A stretch of DNA of 39,195 bases from a virus. Positions within the stretch are counted from its first letter, which is position 1, and each line of letters opens with the position of its first letter. The notes beneath the pieces are model-generated. The model was not told the origin of the DNA, did not search any database, and saw only the letters and a program-made list of their open reading frames with translations. The DNA lies in the IMG/VR virus record IMGVR_UViG_3300029319_000148, positions 1 to 39,195 of that record; one strand, 5' to 3'. Position numbers and translations under genes: made by a program. This document shows positions 24,801 through 33,255 of this stretch, in pieces.

Positions 24801-27800
24801 ATTAACATAAGATAGAACACTGTTATTGGCTACATTTTCATTACAATTTGCGTTTTGATTCAACAACATCTCTTCTCCACCAGAGAATACATGTGCGTAA
24901 TTGTTTACAATATTATTGATTCCAGCGTTCCCATTTACGACAGAAGAGGCTTGAACCATCTCCCATTTGTTTCTTGGAGTCCAGACAAAAAATACTATAT
25001 CTCCTTTAGAGGTAGCTTCATTTTTTGTTCTTATTAGGATACCTACACTACCACCGCCTATAGCAGCAGAGTTTTCCTTAGATGTTAGGTAATTTAAAGT
25101 TAATTCAAAATCATGCTCAGGGATAAGAATATTTTTCTGTTGCGGATCTATGCCACGCATGGTAAATTGAACTCTTGGTAGCCCTGTTCCTCCGTTCTTT
25201 AATACCACGCATTTATTATTAATTAGATAATTATCATCACTTAAGACATCAGACTCCTGAGACTCATCGAGATTGTAAACACCTAAAACATTATTGTTTA
25301 TCAAAGAGGTAGAGGTGTCTATGAAGTTCATACTGCTTAAGATAGTGGGGCATCTATATTCGGCAGCGCCGTAATATGGGCCTTGTGCGAGAGAGGAATT
25401 ATCAAACAGGTCGATGTAAAAACTCCCATCACTATACTCTTCATCGTTGCCCTGGGCGTATAAATCTTGCAATTTAATGTTATAAAGGCTGTTTGCTTTT
25501 CTGGAAACTAGCTGGGCACTTAAATCCACAGCAGAAGCGTCAATAGAGAAATTAGCATTGTGATAAATTGGCCCATACACATGAGAAAGGATTGTGGGTC
25601 CTCCCTCATCGACATCCTTAAGGGAGGCTTCAGGCAATGAACTGGCTACAGGAGAAGTTAGGAAATATTCATTATAATAATTATAAATTGAGTGTAGCCC
25701 ATCTCTCCTAGAAGTAGTTACACTTCGAATATCTAATACAGGAGAAGTGTATTTCCCATATCCAGTATCCTCAATTCTATTTGCCAATGAGTCTTCTAAA
25801 TTCATCCAATAGGATGAAGCTTGAAGCAATGTGGAATTGTAGTCAGTAGTCTCCTTAGCTAAAGCTTTTTTCTTTTTTTCATTAAAGCCAAAGAATAGAG
25901 CAGCTTCCTGAGAAATTTGATCCCGTCTAACAAATTGATCACAGGAAGAGAAAGATAAACTATCATTTCCTCGGGGTGAGAAAGTGTTGCTCACATCTAC
26001 GCCATAGAAGGAGTCTGCATTTGTAGTTGTAGCACAGCTTCTAGAGTAGACAGAAGATAGGTTTGCAGCAGTTGGAGAGGCAAAACTAATGGAGGATGGT
26101 ATGTAACCGAGATTAGTGAAATCTAAAATTGAACTTGTGTTATTATAGAAGGAGGGCATATTTCTGCCATCTCTTCCATACCAGCGTGCCGATTCTAAAG
26201 TGTTATGAAAATTTCTTCTTCGTAAAGATCTTCTGGGTATTGCGCTTGCGGCAGGAACCACCTCATGGGTGTTTACTACAGAATTAGAAATATTATTAGA
26301 ATATCTAGCTTGATTTCTCTTGAATACAGGAAGGAGGTTGTGGTTCACGGTGCTTCTTGAATCATCGTACCCAAAATCCTGACCTACTGAATCATCAGCA
26401 CCTCTGATATATGTCCCGCATACTTCATAGTTAGATAAGGCAGTTGACGATGCGGGTGTATCTTCATTGGGCCACCTAATTGTTGGACAAGCAAAATCAA
26501 TGCCACTAGGCTGCTCCACTGCGGACAAACTTAATCGCGTTCTAGGGATAGCCTTGGCTGGGCTGAATTCATCAATAATATCTAATGAATCTAAAATTTC
26601 TGCTGTTGTATGCAAAGCAGAGGAGTCTGCGAAGAAGGTCCCTGAGAAGTGACCAGCACAAACAGAGAAATCATAAGTAGATGATTTACCATTCCATAGA
26701 GACAGATAATCATATTTGTCACTATCATAACTTTGTAAAATGGTATTGTAATTAGGCGGTTGCTCTTGCGATGAAGTAAAGAACACATATGAATTACCTA
26801 TAAACAAGTCATTGGTTGTGTTCGCTGTAAGAATGTAAGTATTAGTATAATTAAAGAATGCGTCTTGCACCCCCTGCGACACGCAAAAGAAGCTAAGTTG
26901 TTTTTTAAAGAAGCTTAGGAGTTCTTCTGTAACAACACAATTTTTATAAAACTTCTCCTCCTCCCATGGTGGGATGGGGAAGTCTCTCCCTCTGTATTTA
27001 AATGAGAATTTTGGATCACCTAAAATTGCCACCCTCTTAGAATCTGAGTCAAAAAATGTCCCAGTATAGTAAGTGTTACCTACTTGGATTACTGGACCAA
27101 AATAAGCTTCGCCACTGTCAAGAATATTAACCCTAAAGGGTTCATTTCTAACAAAGAATAGTTGTGGGTATCTCTGAACAGCATTCCTTAGTATGCAATC
27201 TACAGCCGCTCTAACATTATTATCTCTATTTACAGGGTCAAATATATCAATTCCATAACTAGCTGCTTTTGCCTCATCAAAAGTAGAGCTATTAAAAACA
27301 TCAGTATCAGTTTTTAAAATATAGTATAGTAAGTTTGGAATATAGGACTCATATAATTCTGTTATGGCCGAACTTGTATCAATGGGGTTGTTGACAATAA
27401 CTGTATTCATTGCATCAACCAAACCGCGCTTAGTTCCTTTTTTCTTATATAAAGAGACTGCGTTTCTTATTTGGTTTCTCCACGAATTCTCATCATTACC
27501 TCTTAATCTCCAACCAATAAGATTTGAGAGGTAAGGAAGAAATTCTTTTGGGCACTCAGATATCGAAGTTAAGAGTTCTAAATTTTCTACCTGACTATCT
27601 ATATCTCTGAATAGATATGAAATAGCTCGATAAAATTTATTCAACGGTCCCGCTACTTCTGTACCAGCAAGAAAAGTATTTGCACCTAGATGAGTCTCTA
27701 TAGCGTTTTTAACCGTTACATCTTCTCTATCAATGTGAAGTGGTGAATAGATCACATCAATAAAGGTGTGTAATTTATCTAAATTTTGTATTCCACTTGT

Positions 27801-28484
27801 GTATGTCGTATCCCCTCTCCAGAACATGCTGGGGACAATTTGCTCATCTACAGAACTCAAAGATGCAAGGTTATTCCAAAGATAAGTTTGGAAGTCCTTA
27901 ACGCCATCATTGATCTTATACTGCTTTCCTTTATACAAGATATTAGTAATAGAATCAACAACAATAGAAGAGGGGTGGTATGTGGCAGCACTTGTATTTA
28001 AAAAGTAAAGCCATCCTAAATTATTAACAAGATACTCATGCGTGCTTGCTGCTGTGGTCGCAAAGACGCTAGAAGTATCAGTCGCCAAATCATTTGAGTT
28101 CAATCTTAATTTGGGTAGTAAATTAGTCCGAAGATAATTCTTAAATTTAGATGCAGTGGGGTAATCTTCTAGCTTAACACCTAAAGGAGTTAAAATCTTT
28201 TTGGTAAACTTATTTATATCTAAATCTGTAAGTTTATTCTGCTTGATAAAATACCTAGAAAACCCAGTGGGTGTATTAATATCGCTTGCAGTGAGAGAGC
28301 CAGCGATTGCGCTAACATTCAAAACTGAGGTAATGTTGTCCAATGCCCGTATGTGGCTATTGATTACTCTATCAGTAAATTTTATTTGAGTGCCACTAAC
28401 CTCTGCATCTTGATTTAGATACAAGTCAGGCGTAATAATTTTTACCGCATCAACAAAGTTAAGTTTTGAAAATTTTCTTGCCAT
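21840..28484 (-). CDS. Giant baseplate wedge / tail-fibre protein, P2 gpI (T4 gp7)-like N-terminus (2214 aa)
   Basis: Near residues 311-359 the sequence CPKEFLPYLSNLIGWRLRG then YKKKGTKRGLVDAMN matches the P2 gpI / tail protein I family: a helix with P-x-[FL]-L-P-x-L, an L-I-G-W core, then Y-x-x-K-G-T. Its position directly after the J/gp6-like gene fits the conserved W-J-I order. Canonical gpI is about 180 aa, so nearly 1850 residues are extra. These include beta-rich, probably glycan-binding modules: about 1090-1325 (ending VILDDLRVVD) and about 1790-1970 (YYTFSVWVATSEEG, LRWFRMEVTMP, NTWGYMVN). The first about 300 residues look helical and may be the true wedge contact region. It starts on the base following the previous stop. 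Likely a wedge protein that also forms a peripheral appendage. Confidence 0.8.
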   Translation of the reverse strand: MARKFSKLNFVDAVKIITPDLYLNQDAEVSGTQIKFTDRVINSHIRALDNITSVLNVSAIAGSLTASDINTPTGFSRYFIKQNKLTDLDINKFTKKILTPLGVKLEDYPTASKFKNYLRTNLLPKLRLNSNDLATDTSSVFATTAASTHEYLVNNLGWLYFLNTSAATYHPSSIVVDSITNILYKGKQYKINDGVKDFQTYLWNNLASLSSVDEQIVPSMFWRGDTTYTSGIQNLDKLHTFIDVIYSPLHIDREDVTVKNAIETHLGANTFLAGTEVAGPLNKFYRAISYLFRDIDSQVENLELLTSISECPKEFLPYLSNLIGWRLRGNDENSWRNQIRNAVSLYKKKGTKRGLVDAMNTVIVNNPIDTSSAITELYESYIPNLLYYILKTDTDVFNSSTFDEAKAASYGIDIFDPVNRDNNVRAAVDCILRNAVQRYPQLFFVRNEPFRVNILDSGEAYFGPVIQVGNTYYTGTFFDSDSKRVAILGDPKFSFKYRGRDFPIPPWEEEKFYKNCVVTEELLSFFKKQLSFFCVSQGVQDAFFNYTNTYILTANTTNDLFIGNSYVFFTSSQEQPPNYNTILQSYDSDKYDYLSLWNGKSSTYDFSVCAGHFSGTFFADSSALHTTAEILDSLDIIDEFSPAKAIPRTRLSLSAVEQPSGIDFACPTIRWPNEDTPASSTALSNYEVCGTYIRGADDSVGQDFGYDDSRSTVNHNLLPVFKRNQARYSNNISNSVVNTHEVVPAASAIPRRSLRRRNFHNTLESARWYGRDGRNMPSFYNNTSSILDFTNLGYIPSSISFASPTAANLSSVYSRSCATTTNADSFYGVDVSNTFSPRGNDSLSFSSCDQFVRRDQISQEAALFFGFNEKKKKALAKETTDYNSTLLQASSYWMNLEDSLANRIEDTGYGKYTSPVLDIRSVTTSRRDGLHSIYNYYNEYFLTSPVASSLPEASLKDVDEGGPTILSHVYGPIYHNANFSIDASAVDLSAQLVSRKANSLYNIKLQDLYAQGNDEEYSDGSFYIDLFDNSSLAQGPYYGAAEYRCPTILSSMNFIDTSTSLINNNVLGVYNLDESQESDVLSDDNYLINNKCVVLKNGGTGLPRVQFTMRGIDPQQKNILIPEHDFELTLNYLTSKENSAAIGGGSVGILIRTKNEATSKGDIVFFVWTPRNKWEMVQASSVVNGNAGINNIVNNYAHVFSGGEEMLLNQNANCNENVANNSVLSYVNKDHIQTAKINFNTKNSETDLPFEYATYYKSGAQSDVYNGRSVQLHRAFANLSGKTQNYIVEVFPLPQNNAEGNYVILDDLRVVDKTLNDAAAIPYDGVIPDVTKQLQSVTSTRFLLPDGSEPAFASFASEGVADLSFEYFSTDLFRATSPGMTYNFEMWGCAFNPTSKQYAKVPRDPDSFGSISNSLGPITDGNNKIAVYMHKYFEFPPVQQGPVEMVTRGLPYGKIPFCGICNNTWTNLKEGFNQSNLETIAFFGYSQEFSEKIANKRELLKEYWSARKGFLSFNDWSPYPNIGNRYQVGENETATGFEPEADGPGRGCYAWDLLGNHPIAKEATQDRSMGVTLLGLARAGHDSYQQNITTDDRPHIYGFSQWGYTNPQGYHPLEEYFCYRNEEDQPGSVGGLTWAALGEVTDYVSPGEPPALQPDLFQGPPFPWGISPGSPTMIDFTTRRVRSTAVETGDIAQEVAAYDDYLNWEWVPGEDPLLPSILDPMGSVTSGLAIWQLVNQDCAFSEVDDLEDYNEERRFMWNEDPSFDEKFLDEGHGITFPPMSVYRDIRKEDLLDDQYYTFSVWVATSEEGVASVNYDDTERKRLRDGYASSAILTISPIGTANSYTRLVLELPTPVAEGFAQNSATSSILTNGHTLVDASAARVREVSVQAVPNSDNTLRWFRMEVTMPYDALELDSANKPNLGIRCTLQAYNNTFDSGLPNNLPTGQNVGAIAKRDSLIHSPCRLNTWGYMVNARPDLKEGINDDLVDFTRKETILEGVGTRIWSEDFENSPGRVPAIIYEGNGSVVDPSFEARQYEINGPKKVYDLSGSLSLYNKDVSGLQKLTVLKDAENNEVFNSEIYNKVTLYDNSGLQYAGDIYMDINKRLVRPANYPLELGLDRVLTVSGSTAGTNLVRSVAGIIPVEPKELLHLFRYFNKIGKGVGGTAFNTRRMFDSSAIHAASGGSRLDYTINPDNPHIGTKVLNYENFTRVDTLG

Positions 28485-30086
28485 TTAAATGTAACTTATA
28501 TTTACTGTTAGGTTATTCAATGATATTACTTCATTAAAGTCTACTGAAATGTTATCGGACACATTATCAATTGTTGAGTACCTGACCTCCGCCACATCAA
28601 AAATCTTTCTATTTAATTCTTGTGGGACAAATTTTACGCCAAAATCAAATTTGGAATAGGAGAAGAATGAGTTTACTATAGAAGAGATCTTGCCTTTCAC
28701 CACATCCTCAATATTTTGTAAGGAGGAATCGACATACGCTGTAACCACAAGGTCTAATGTTCTTATCAAACCATCAACAATAACCAATTGATCAGTTAAC
28801 ATCTTTTTGTCCTCCATTGCTGCTAAAAGATTTGTTTTGTAATCAACGGTTGCTTTTTGCAGTTGGTTATCCGTAGCCTTCTGCAAAACAAACACATCTA
28901 CTATATTAGCAGAGGAATAAGCCTTCCTTGTTGATGCAGTGCCTATCGCTGCTCCTCCATTTGGGCTAACATATCTAGAAACGAAAGACTTGTAATCACC
29001 TAAGGTCACTAAACGATCTTGCTGCTTGAAGACTAAAGGCGCATTAAGCTTCGCGTCCTCAACCGTCTCCGCGTCAATACCACCAGTAATAACAGTAGTG
29101 TTGGTTATAATTCCATCACCTTGTGATGTATTGACAACATTACTTAAAGCATTTCCTAATACATTACCTCTGGCACCACCTCCAACTCTATAAACGACTC
29201 TATAAGACGAGGAGTTTGGAGGAGAAGCACCGAGATTACCATCACCAAATCTAATTGTAGCATTATATAGCTCGTCATACACCACTTCAAAGATCTTGTC
29301 CGTGGATCCAGACGCACTAAACAAATTATCAACTTGCTTGTATGTTCCTGATAGCGAGTTTTCTGATGTAACAAAGACTTGAACACTATTTTCAATCACG
29401 GGTCCTTGAGTTAAAGCAATAGACTTGAATGCGTCTGCTGTGTCAAAGGTGCCTGTTTCTTGTGCTAACGCACCCTCAAGTAAAGCGAGATTACTCCAGG
29501 TTGTGCTTGTGTCCGTGGAATCATTAAGCGATAATTCAATGTCTGTGCTATTGGAGGCAAGTGATTGAATCTTACCATTAGACACGGGGTACATCGTGTA
29601 AGTTATCTGACCTCCATCTAGAGGAGAAGAAATGGTAACAACGCGATCTGATGCAGCAATAGTAGGATTAGCGGTTGCAGCAGAATTCAAAGTTAATCTT
29701 GCGCTACCGCCTGCCGAAGTGGGGCCTTTTAAACGCACGCCGATTAAGTTTAAAAGCTTTGATACATTTCTTCTTGTTCTTGCGGTTGGCAAATACGCTT
29801 CGTTTGCTAAAGCATCTGCTTTAAAGGACATTACGGCTCCCATGTATGCCACTAACTCAGTAAACATCATCCCATAATCAGATTCTGTAAAGTTCTGATA
29901 GTCCGTGGCATACGCAGCCTTCATATAAGCAATTAGAGAGTCTCTTAGCCCAGCAAAATCAGTGGCGGCATAATCAATTAACGCTTCTTTTTTGAGATAA
30001 TCTTTTCCACTTTGAATCAGTTTTTGATAGTCAGATTCGGCAGTGGTAAATGGAACAGGATCGGGCGTGTTATAATTTGTAGTCAT
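28485..30086 (-). CDS. Baseplate wedge protein, P2 gpJ / T4 gp6-like
   Basis: The 533-aa protein has the J/gp6 signature: DYAATDFAGLRDSLIAYMK (residues 38-56), then FTESDYGMMFTELVAYMG (66-83) and NEAYLPTARTRRNVSKLLNLIGVRLKG (95-121 in part), followed by a beta domain and a Gly-rich region (FGDGNLGASPP, VYRVGGGARGN, 260-310) typical of baseplate J proteins. The family dimerises to form the inner ring of the contractile baseplate, holding it in the pre-contraction state and triggering sheath contraction. It lies 11 bases after the gp25-like gene and directly before the gpI-like gene, the order seen in P2-type and T4-type baseplates. Length is close to T4 gp6 (660) and larger than P2 J (302). 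Confidence 0.92.
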   Translation of the reverse strand: MTTNYNTPDPVPFTTAESDYQKLIQSGKDYLKKEALIDYAATDFAGLRDSLIAYMKAAYATDYQNFTESDYGMMFTELVAYMGAVMSFKADALANEAYLPTARTRRNVSKLLNLIGVRLKGPTSAGGSARLTLNSAATANPTIAASDRVVTISSPLDGGQITYTMYPVSNGKIQSLASNSTDIELSLNDSTDTSTTWSNLALLEGALAQETGTFDTADAFKSIALTQGPVIENSVQVFVTSENSLSGTYKQVDNLFSASGSTDKIFEVVYDELYNATIRFGDGNLGASPPNSSSYRVVYRVGGGARGNVLGNALSNVVNTSQGDGIITNTTVITGGIDAETVEDAKLNAPLVFKQQDRLVTLGDYKSFVSRYVSPNGGAAIGTASTRKAYSSANIVDVFVLQKATDNQLQKATVDYKTNLLAAMEDKKMLTDQLVIVDGLIRTLDLVVTAYVDSSLQNIEDVVKGKISSIVNSFFSYSKFDFGVKFVPQELNRKIFDVAEVRYSTIDNVSDNISVDFNEVISLNNLTVNISYI

Positions 30087-30097
30087 GAGCTTAAGTT

Positions 30098-30568
30098 TTA
30101 CGGTCTATGATAAACAGTTATTTCTGTATCTGTTTGAAATTCTAATGAAAAAACATTTAAACTTATTCTCAATCCAGGTATTCCAAAGGCTGATCCTTCA
30201 TCTAAATATTTAATTTGCATATCCTTAATTTGCACATCAGGAATGTAGTCATATATTGCTGTGGCAATTCTTGTTTGTATCGCAATGACAAGTTCTTCTG
30301 TGAGGGGCTCAAATAAAAACTCCTCTAAGTTTACTCCAAAGTTAGGTAGCATCAATCTTTCCTCACCGCCCGTTCCAAGTAACTGAGTGAGCTGACCTTT
30401 TAGCCTATCAATTCCTGCGGTTTGTGCAAAAATTCCCTTCGCTCCGCTGTCTTTGTCGTAGAGTGGGAAGCGAACGCCCTTAACGCTTTGGGAGGGATTA
30501 GCGTTGCTTATTTGGTCTTTTATGCGTTGAGAAGGCAACACCCCATAAATTGTTGTCGTATTCGTCAT
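30098..30568 (-). CDS. Baseplate wedge protein, gp25 / gpW-like
   Basis: A 156-aa protein with the GPW/gp25 core: GEERLMLPNFGVNLEEFLFEP (residues 68-88), then ELVIAIQTRIATAIYDYIPDV and a final hydrophobic beta pair (GLRISLNVF, TEITVYHRP). The conserved E-R-x-[MR]-x-P-x-[FY]-G strand-turn is intact. Despite its old name as a lysozyme, gp25 acts as the wedge component that nucleates sheath assembly. An extra about 45 N-terminal residues (KGVRFPLYDKDSG) precede the core. The ATG overlaps the previous stop by 4 bp, and the next gene is the J/gp6-like protein, as expected. Confidence 0.93.
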   Translation of the reverse strand: MTNTTTIYGVLPSQRIKDQISNANPSQSVKGVRFPLYDKDSGAKGIFAQTAGIDRLKGQLTQLLGTGGEERLMLPNFGVNLEEFLFEPLTEELVIAIQTRIATAIYDYIPDVQIKDMQIKYLDEGSAFGIPGLRISLNVFSLEFQTDTEITVYHRP

Positions 30569-33246
30569 ATCTCAATATTTTTGAAGAAGCCACTTTGTGC
30601 TTCATAGTTTTTAAGGACTTCCTTAGTAGTTAGGGGTCGAGAATAAAACTTTAAACTTCCAACATTGCCGTGAAGGCTACCTGTGTAGCCGTGTCTAGTG
30701 CCCATAAAGCCACCTGCACTGGCTGAGAAATCAATAGGATATCCTTCAGTCCACCCGCCTCCTACAATCCAAGGGGTGAAGTAAGTATCATTCTGTGGTC
30801 CTGTATCGAAAGCGGTAACTCCAGGTGCCTGATTAACAGTTCCAGAACTATAGTAAAAACTACTGTAGGGTTTATTTTTAGGAACTATGAAGGTAGGTAC
30901 TTTGGGCGCGGTAAAAGATTTAACGCCAAACACATCAGAAATTGCCGAAGTAGAAAGAATGCTTCCGTCTAGATATACCGTACACTCATCCTTTGGAACA
31001 TTGAATGCTATGTGTAAATGAATATAGGTGGACGATACATCAGATAATGATTTTCCGTTTGACAAAGCAGAGGAAACATCAACCTTCATTCGATGATATC
31101 CTGTAAAACTACAATCTTTAATCTTAGGAATGAACTCAACTGAGTCATCCCCAAAAGATTGCGTTGGCGCAATAAAGAAACAAGAAGATACAACAGTGGC
31201 CGAGCTATCTAACCCTGCGTTCAGCCCTGGGTTTGTATTTGGCCCAGGGATAATGGGAGAATCAGAGAATATGACAGGATCCCGAGTAAAACCTATAAGT
31301 AGGCCTTTTGTATTCTCCTGTTGTTCTGATGCAAGTAAAGAGCTAACGCTATTTACTTGAGGAGCACCACCCATGTTTTCGTTACCTATTAGAATTCTGT
31401 AGTAATTATAATCTGTCCAAGCACCATTATTATTGTTCAATAGGCGAGCGGGTTCTGTTGGATAGGTTTCTTGTTGAACTAGGTCGTAACCAAAGAAAGG
31501 TATATGCAACCAACAATCAATGCTGCAACCTTCAGGATTGTACATTAAATTTTGAAATTCTTTACTAGAGGGTAATCTAAAATAACCTGCCGTTTTTGTG
31601 ATCTCTCCTGTATTAGTTTTTATTCTAGAGATTCCTGCTAAATAAGGCACCCCTAATCCCGTATTAAACACATTCTGAGCTATACCTACTAGCTGTCCAT
31701 CCAAATCTGAGGAGGGCTGTGCTGGATTGGTTGTGTTGTACAGTGTTGAAGAAGGTGATACAGTGGATCCTTTTAAGAAATTGTAGATTGCAAATAATCC
31801 GCTTGTAGTAACAGAGTCTGTTAAGGAAACAGCGGGGGCTGCTTGGTCGTTTATAGAAGGATTAAAAACGATAGAACCTAGACCTACGGGGGGAATCACC
31901 ACGGGAGATAAAAGAGAGTTAGATTCAGTTCCATAGTTTCTAACGAACTTAGGCTTGATTGGCAGCACAACCCCCGACACCTCACCAGAATCAAAAGACA
32001 ACTCCTTCTGCTTATCCACAGGAATGTTTACAGCAACACTACTTAAAAAGGAGAAGTCGTTAACTGGAATTTGTCCTGGTTCAAACACTTCGCTGGAGCC
32101 AAGCAAATCAGAAGATTTTACAGCAACTTCAATCTGCTTTTTGCGTTTATCTTCTTTTTCTTTATATGTTGATACTACTGAAAGTAAATTTTGTCTAGTG
32201 TTTACCACTAAAGCCGAGTCTTCGGTGTAACCACCACCTAGTAACTCTTCTACCTGAGACTCTGTATCATATACGAGTTTGTCCTTTTGCTCTTGCAATA
32301 CAGCTAAAAAGTAGTCTTTAGCATAGTAAGTTTGAAGTTCTGAGGAATTATCAATATAAGAAAGATCAAAAATTGTATTAACATACTCATTTAATTGATC
32401 AATCGTAATCATGCTTCCTTTGCCTCCAAGATTAGGTGCATAATTTAGGTTCCACCTTTCATTATCAACAACAAAGCCTATGTCAGAAGCAGATGGGATC
32501 TCTTTTCCATTATATAAACGCTCCTGGGAATCGAAGTAAAGACCATCCTCTGATAAAACAAACACACCTTGTTTAGAAACAGGGGGACCAAAGGTTAATC
32601 TAAAGATAGGACCGTCATCTTCTTCTGCCGCAGCGGCTTCTAGTTGCCTCTCAAAGAGGATGTTTCCTATTGTCTCTATCTGACTAGAGCATTGAGCGGC
32701 AAAATTCAATGCATCTTGAATTTGTGATTGAGCTATTGCAAAGTTAGCTTGGCGCGTATTTTCGGTGTATTGGTTCCCTCCGTAAGTAGAGGCAATTCCA
32801 CCAAAACCACCCTGGTCAAGGGGTCCATTACTATCCAACCACGCCCCAAACTGTCCCAAGCAGTCCATAACTTCTTCGAACCCGTCAACTGCTGCCTCTC
32901 CTGCCTCAACAAAAGCATTTATTTGGCCTGTCCAGTTGGCTGCCGTCTCTAGCCAATCAATATCAAAACCGTTTTGAGACGATTGAGAAAATAATTCAAA
33001 TCTTCCTGTTGCTGTATTATAAGAAATGATTCCAGTATTCTTAAATACCTCATTAACCTTATCCGCTACTTGCTGTCGTGCTGTCTTTCTCCCCTCAAAT
33101 AATGCTTTACTTAAAACCGATAATGAACCACCGCCCATAAACTGTAGAACATCAACACCAAAGTTTGTTGCACACTTTGGAATACCATACTTTGTTGTTA
33201 AAAACAAAGCAGGATTTGTAAACATTGTAGGGTTGATTAGTGCCAT
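30565..33246 (-). CDS. Tail/baseplate protein with C-terminal LamG-like lectin domain (893 aa)
   Basis: The N-terminal about 230 residues are helical (residues 40-70, and 160-215 with AIAQSQIQDALNF and ETIGNILFERQLEAAAAEED). A beta segment follows (IFRLTFGPPVSKQGVFVL, VLSEDGLYFDS), and a further helical region. The last about 400 residues have the course of a LamG/concanavalin-A-like lectin: an early CSIDCWLHIPFF, HLHIAFNVPKDECTVYLDGS, then GNVGSLKFYSRPLTTKEVLKNYEAQSG at the end, the latter a near-textbook LamG finish. It is located between the spike and gp25-like genes, so it is likely a baseplate-associated protein that binds glycan or carries a fibre. The N-terminal family is not recognised. 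Confidence 0.7.
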   Translation of the reverse strand: MALINPTMFTNPALFLTTKYGIPKCATNFGVDVLQFMGGGSLSVLSKALFEGRKTARQQVADKVNEVFKNTGIISYNTATGRFELFSQSSQNGFDIDWLETAANWTGQINAFVEAGEAAVDGFEEVMDCLGQFGAWLDSNGPLDQGGFGGIASTYGGNQYTENTRQANFAIAQSQIQDALNFAAQCSSQIETIGNILFERQLEAAAAEEDDGPIFRLTFGPPVSKQGVFVLSEDGLYFDSQERLYNGKEIPSASDIGFVVDNERWNLNYAPNLGGKGSMITIDQLNEYVNTIFDLSYIDNSSELQTYYAKDYFLAVLQEQKDKLVYDTESQVEELLGGGYTEDSALVVNTRQNLLSVVSTYKEKEDKRKKQIEVAVKSSDLLGSSEVFEPGQIPVNDFSFLSSVAVNIPVDKQKELSFDSGEVSGVVLPIKPKFVRNYGTESNSLLSPVVIPPVGLGSIVFNPSINDQAAPAVSLTDSVTTSGLFAIYNFLKGSTVSPSSTLYNTTNPAQPSSDLDGQLVGIAQNVFNTGLGVPYLAGISRIKTNTGEITKTAGYFRLPSSKEFQNLMYNPEGCSIDCWLHIPFFGYDLVQQETYPTEPARLLNNNNGAWTDYNYYRILIGNENMGGAPQVNSVSSLLASEQQENTKGLLIGFTRDPVIFSDSPIIPGPNTNPGLNAGLDSSATVVSSCFFIAPTQSFGDDSVEFIPKIKDCSFTGYHRMKVDVSSALSNGKSLSDVSSTYIHLHIAFNVPKDECTVYLDGSILSTSAISDVFGVKSFTAPKVPTFIVPKNKPYSSFYYSSGTVNQAPGVTAFDTGPQNDTYFTPWIVGGGWTEGYPIDFSASAGGFMGTRHGYTGSLHGNVGSLKFYSRPLTTKEVLKNYEAQSGFFKNIEI

Positions 33247-33255
33247 TGGATAGTT

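Noticed and set aside
30098-30568. gp25-like protein as a lysozyme
   Set aside because: The historical lysozyme label of this family is not supported by known structures; the protein is a baseplate wedge component.
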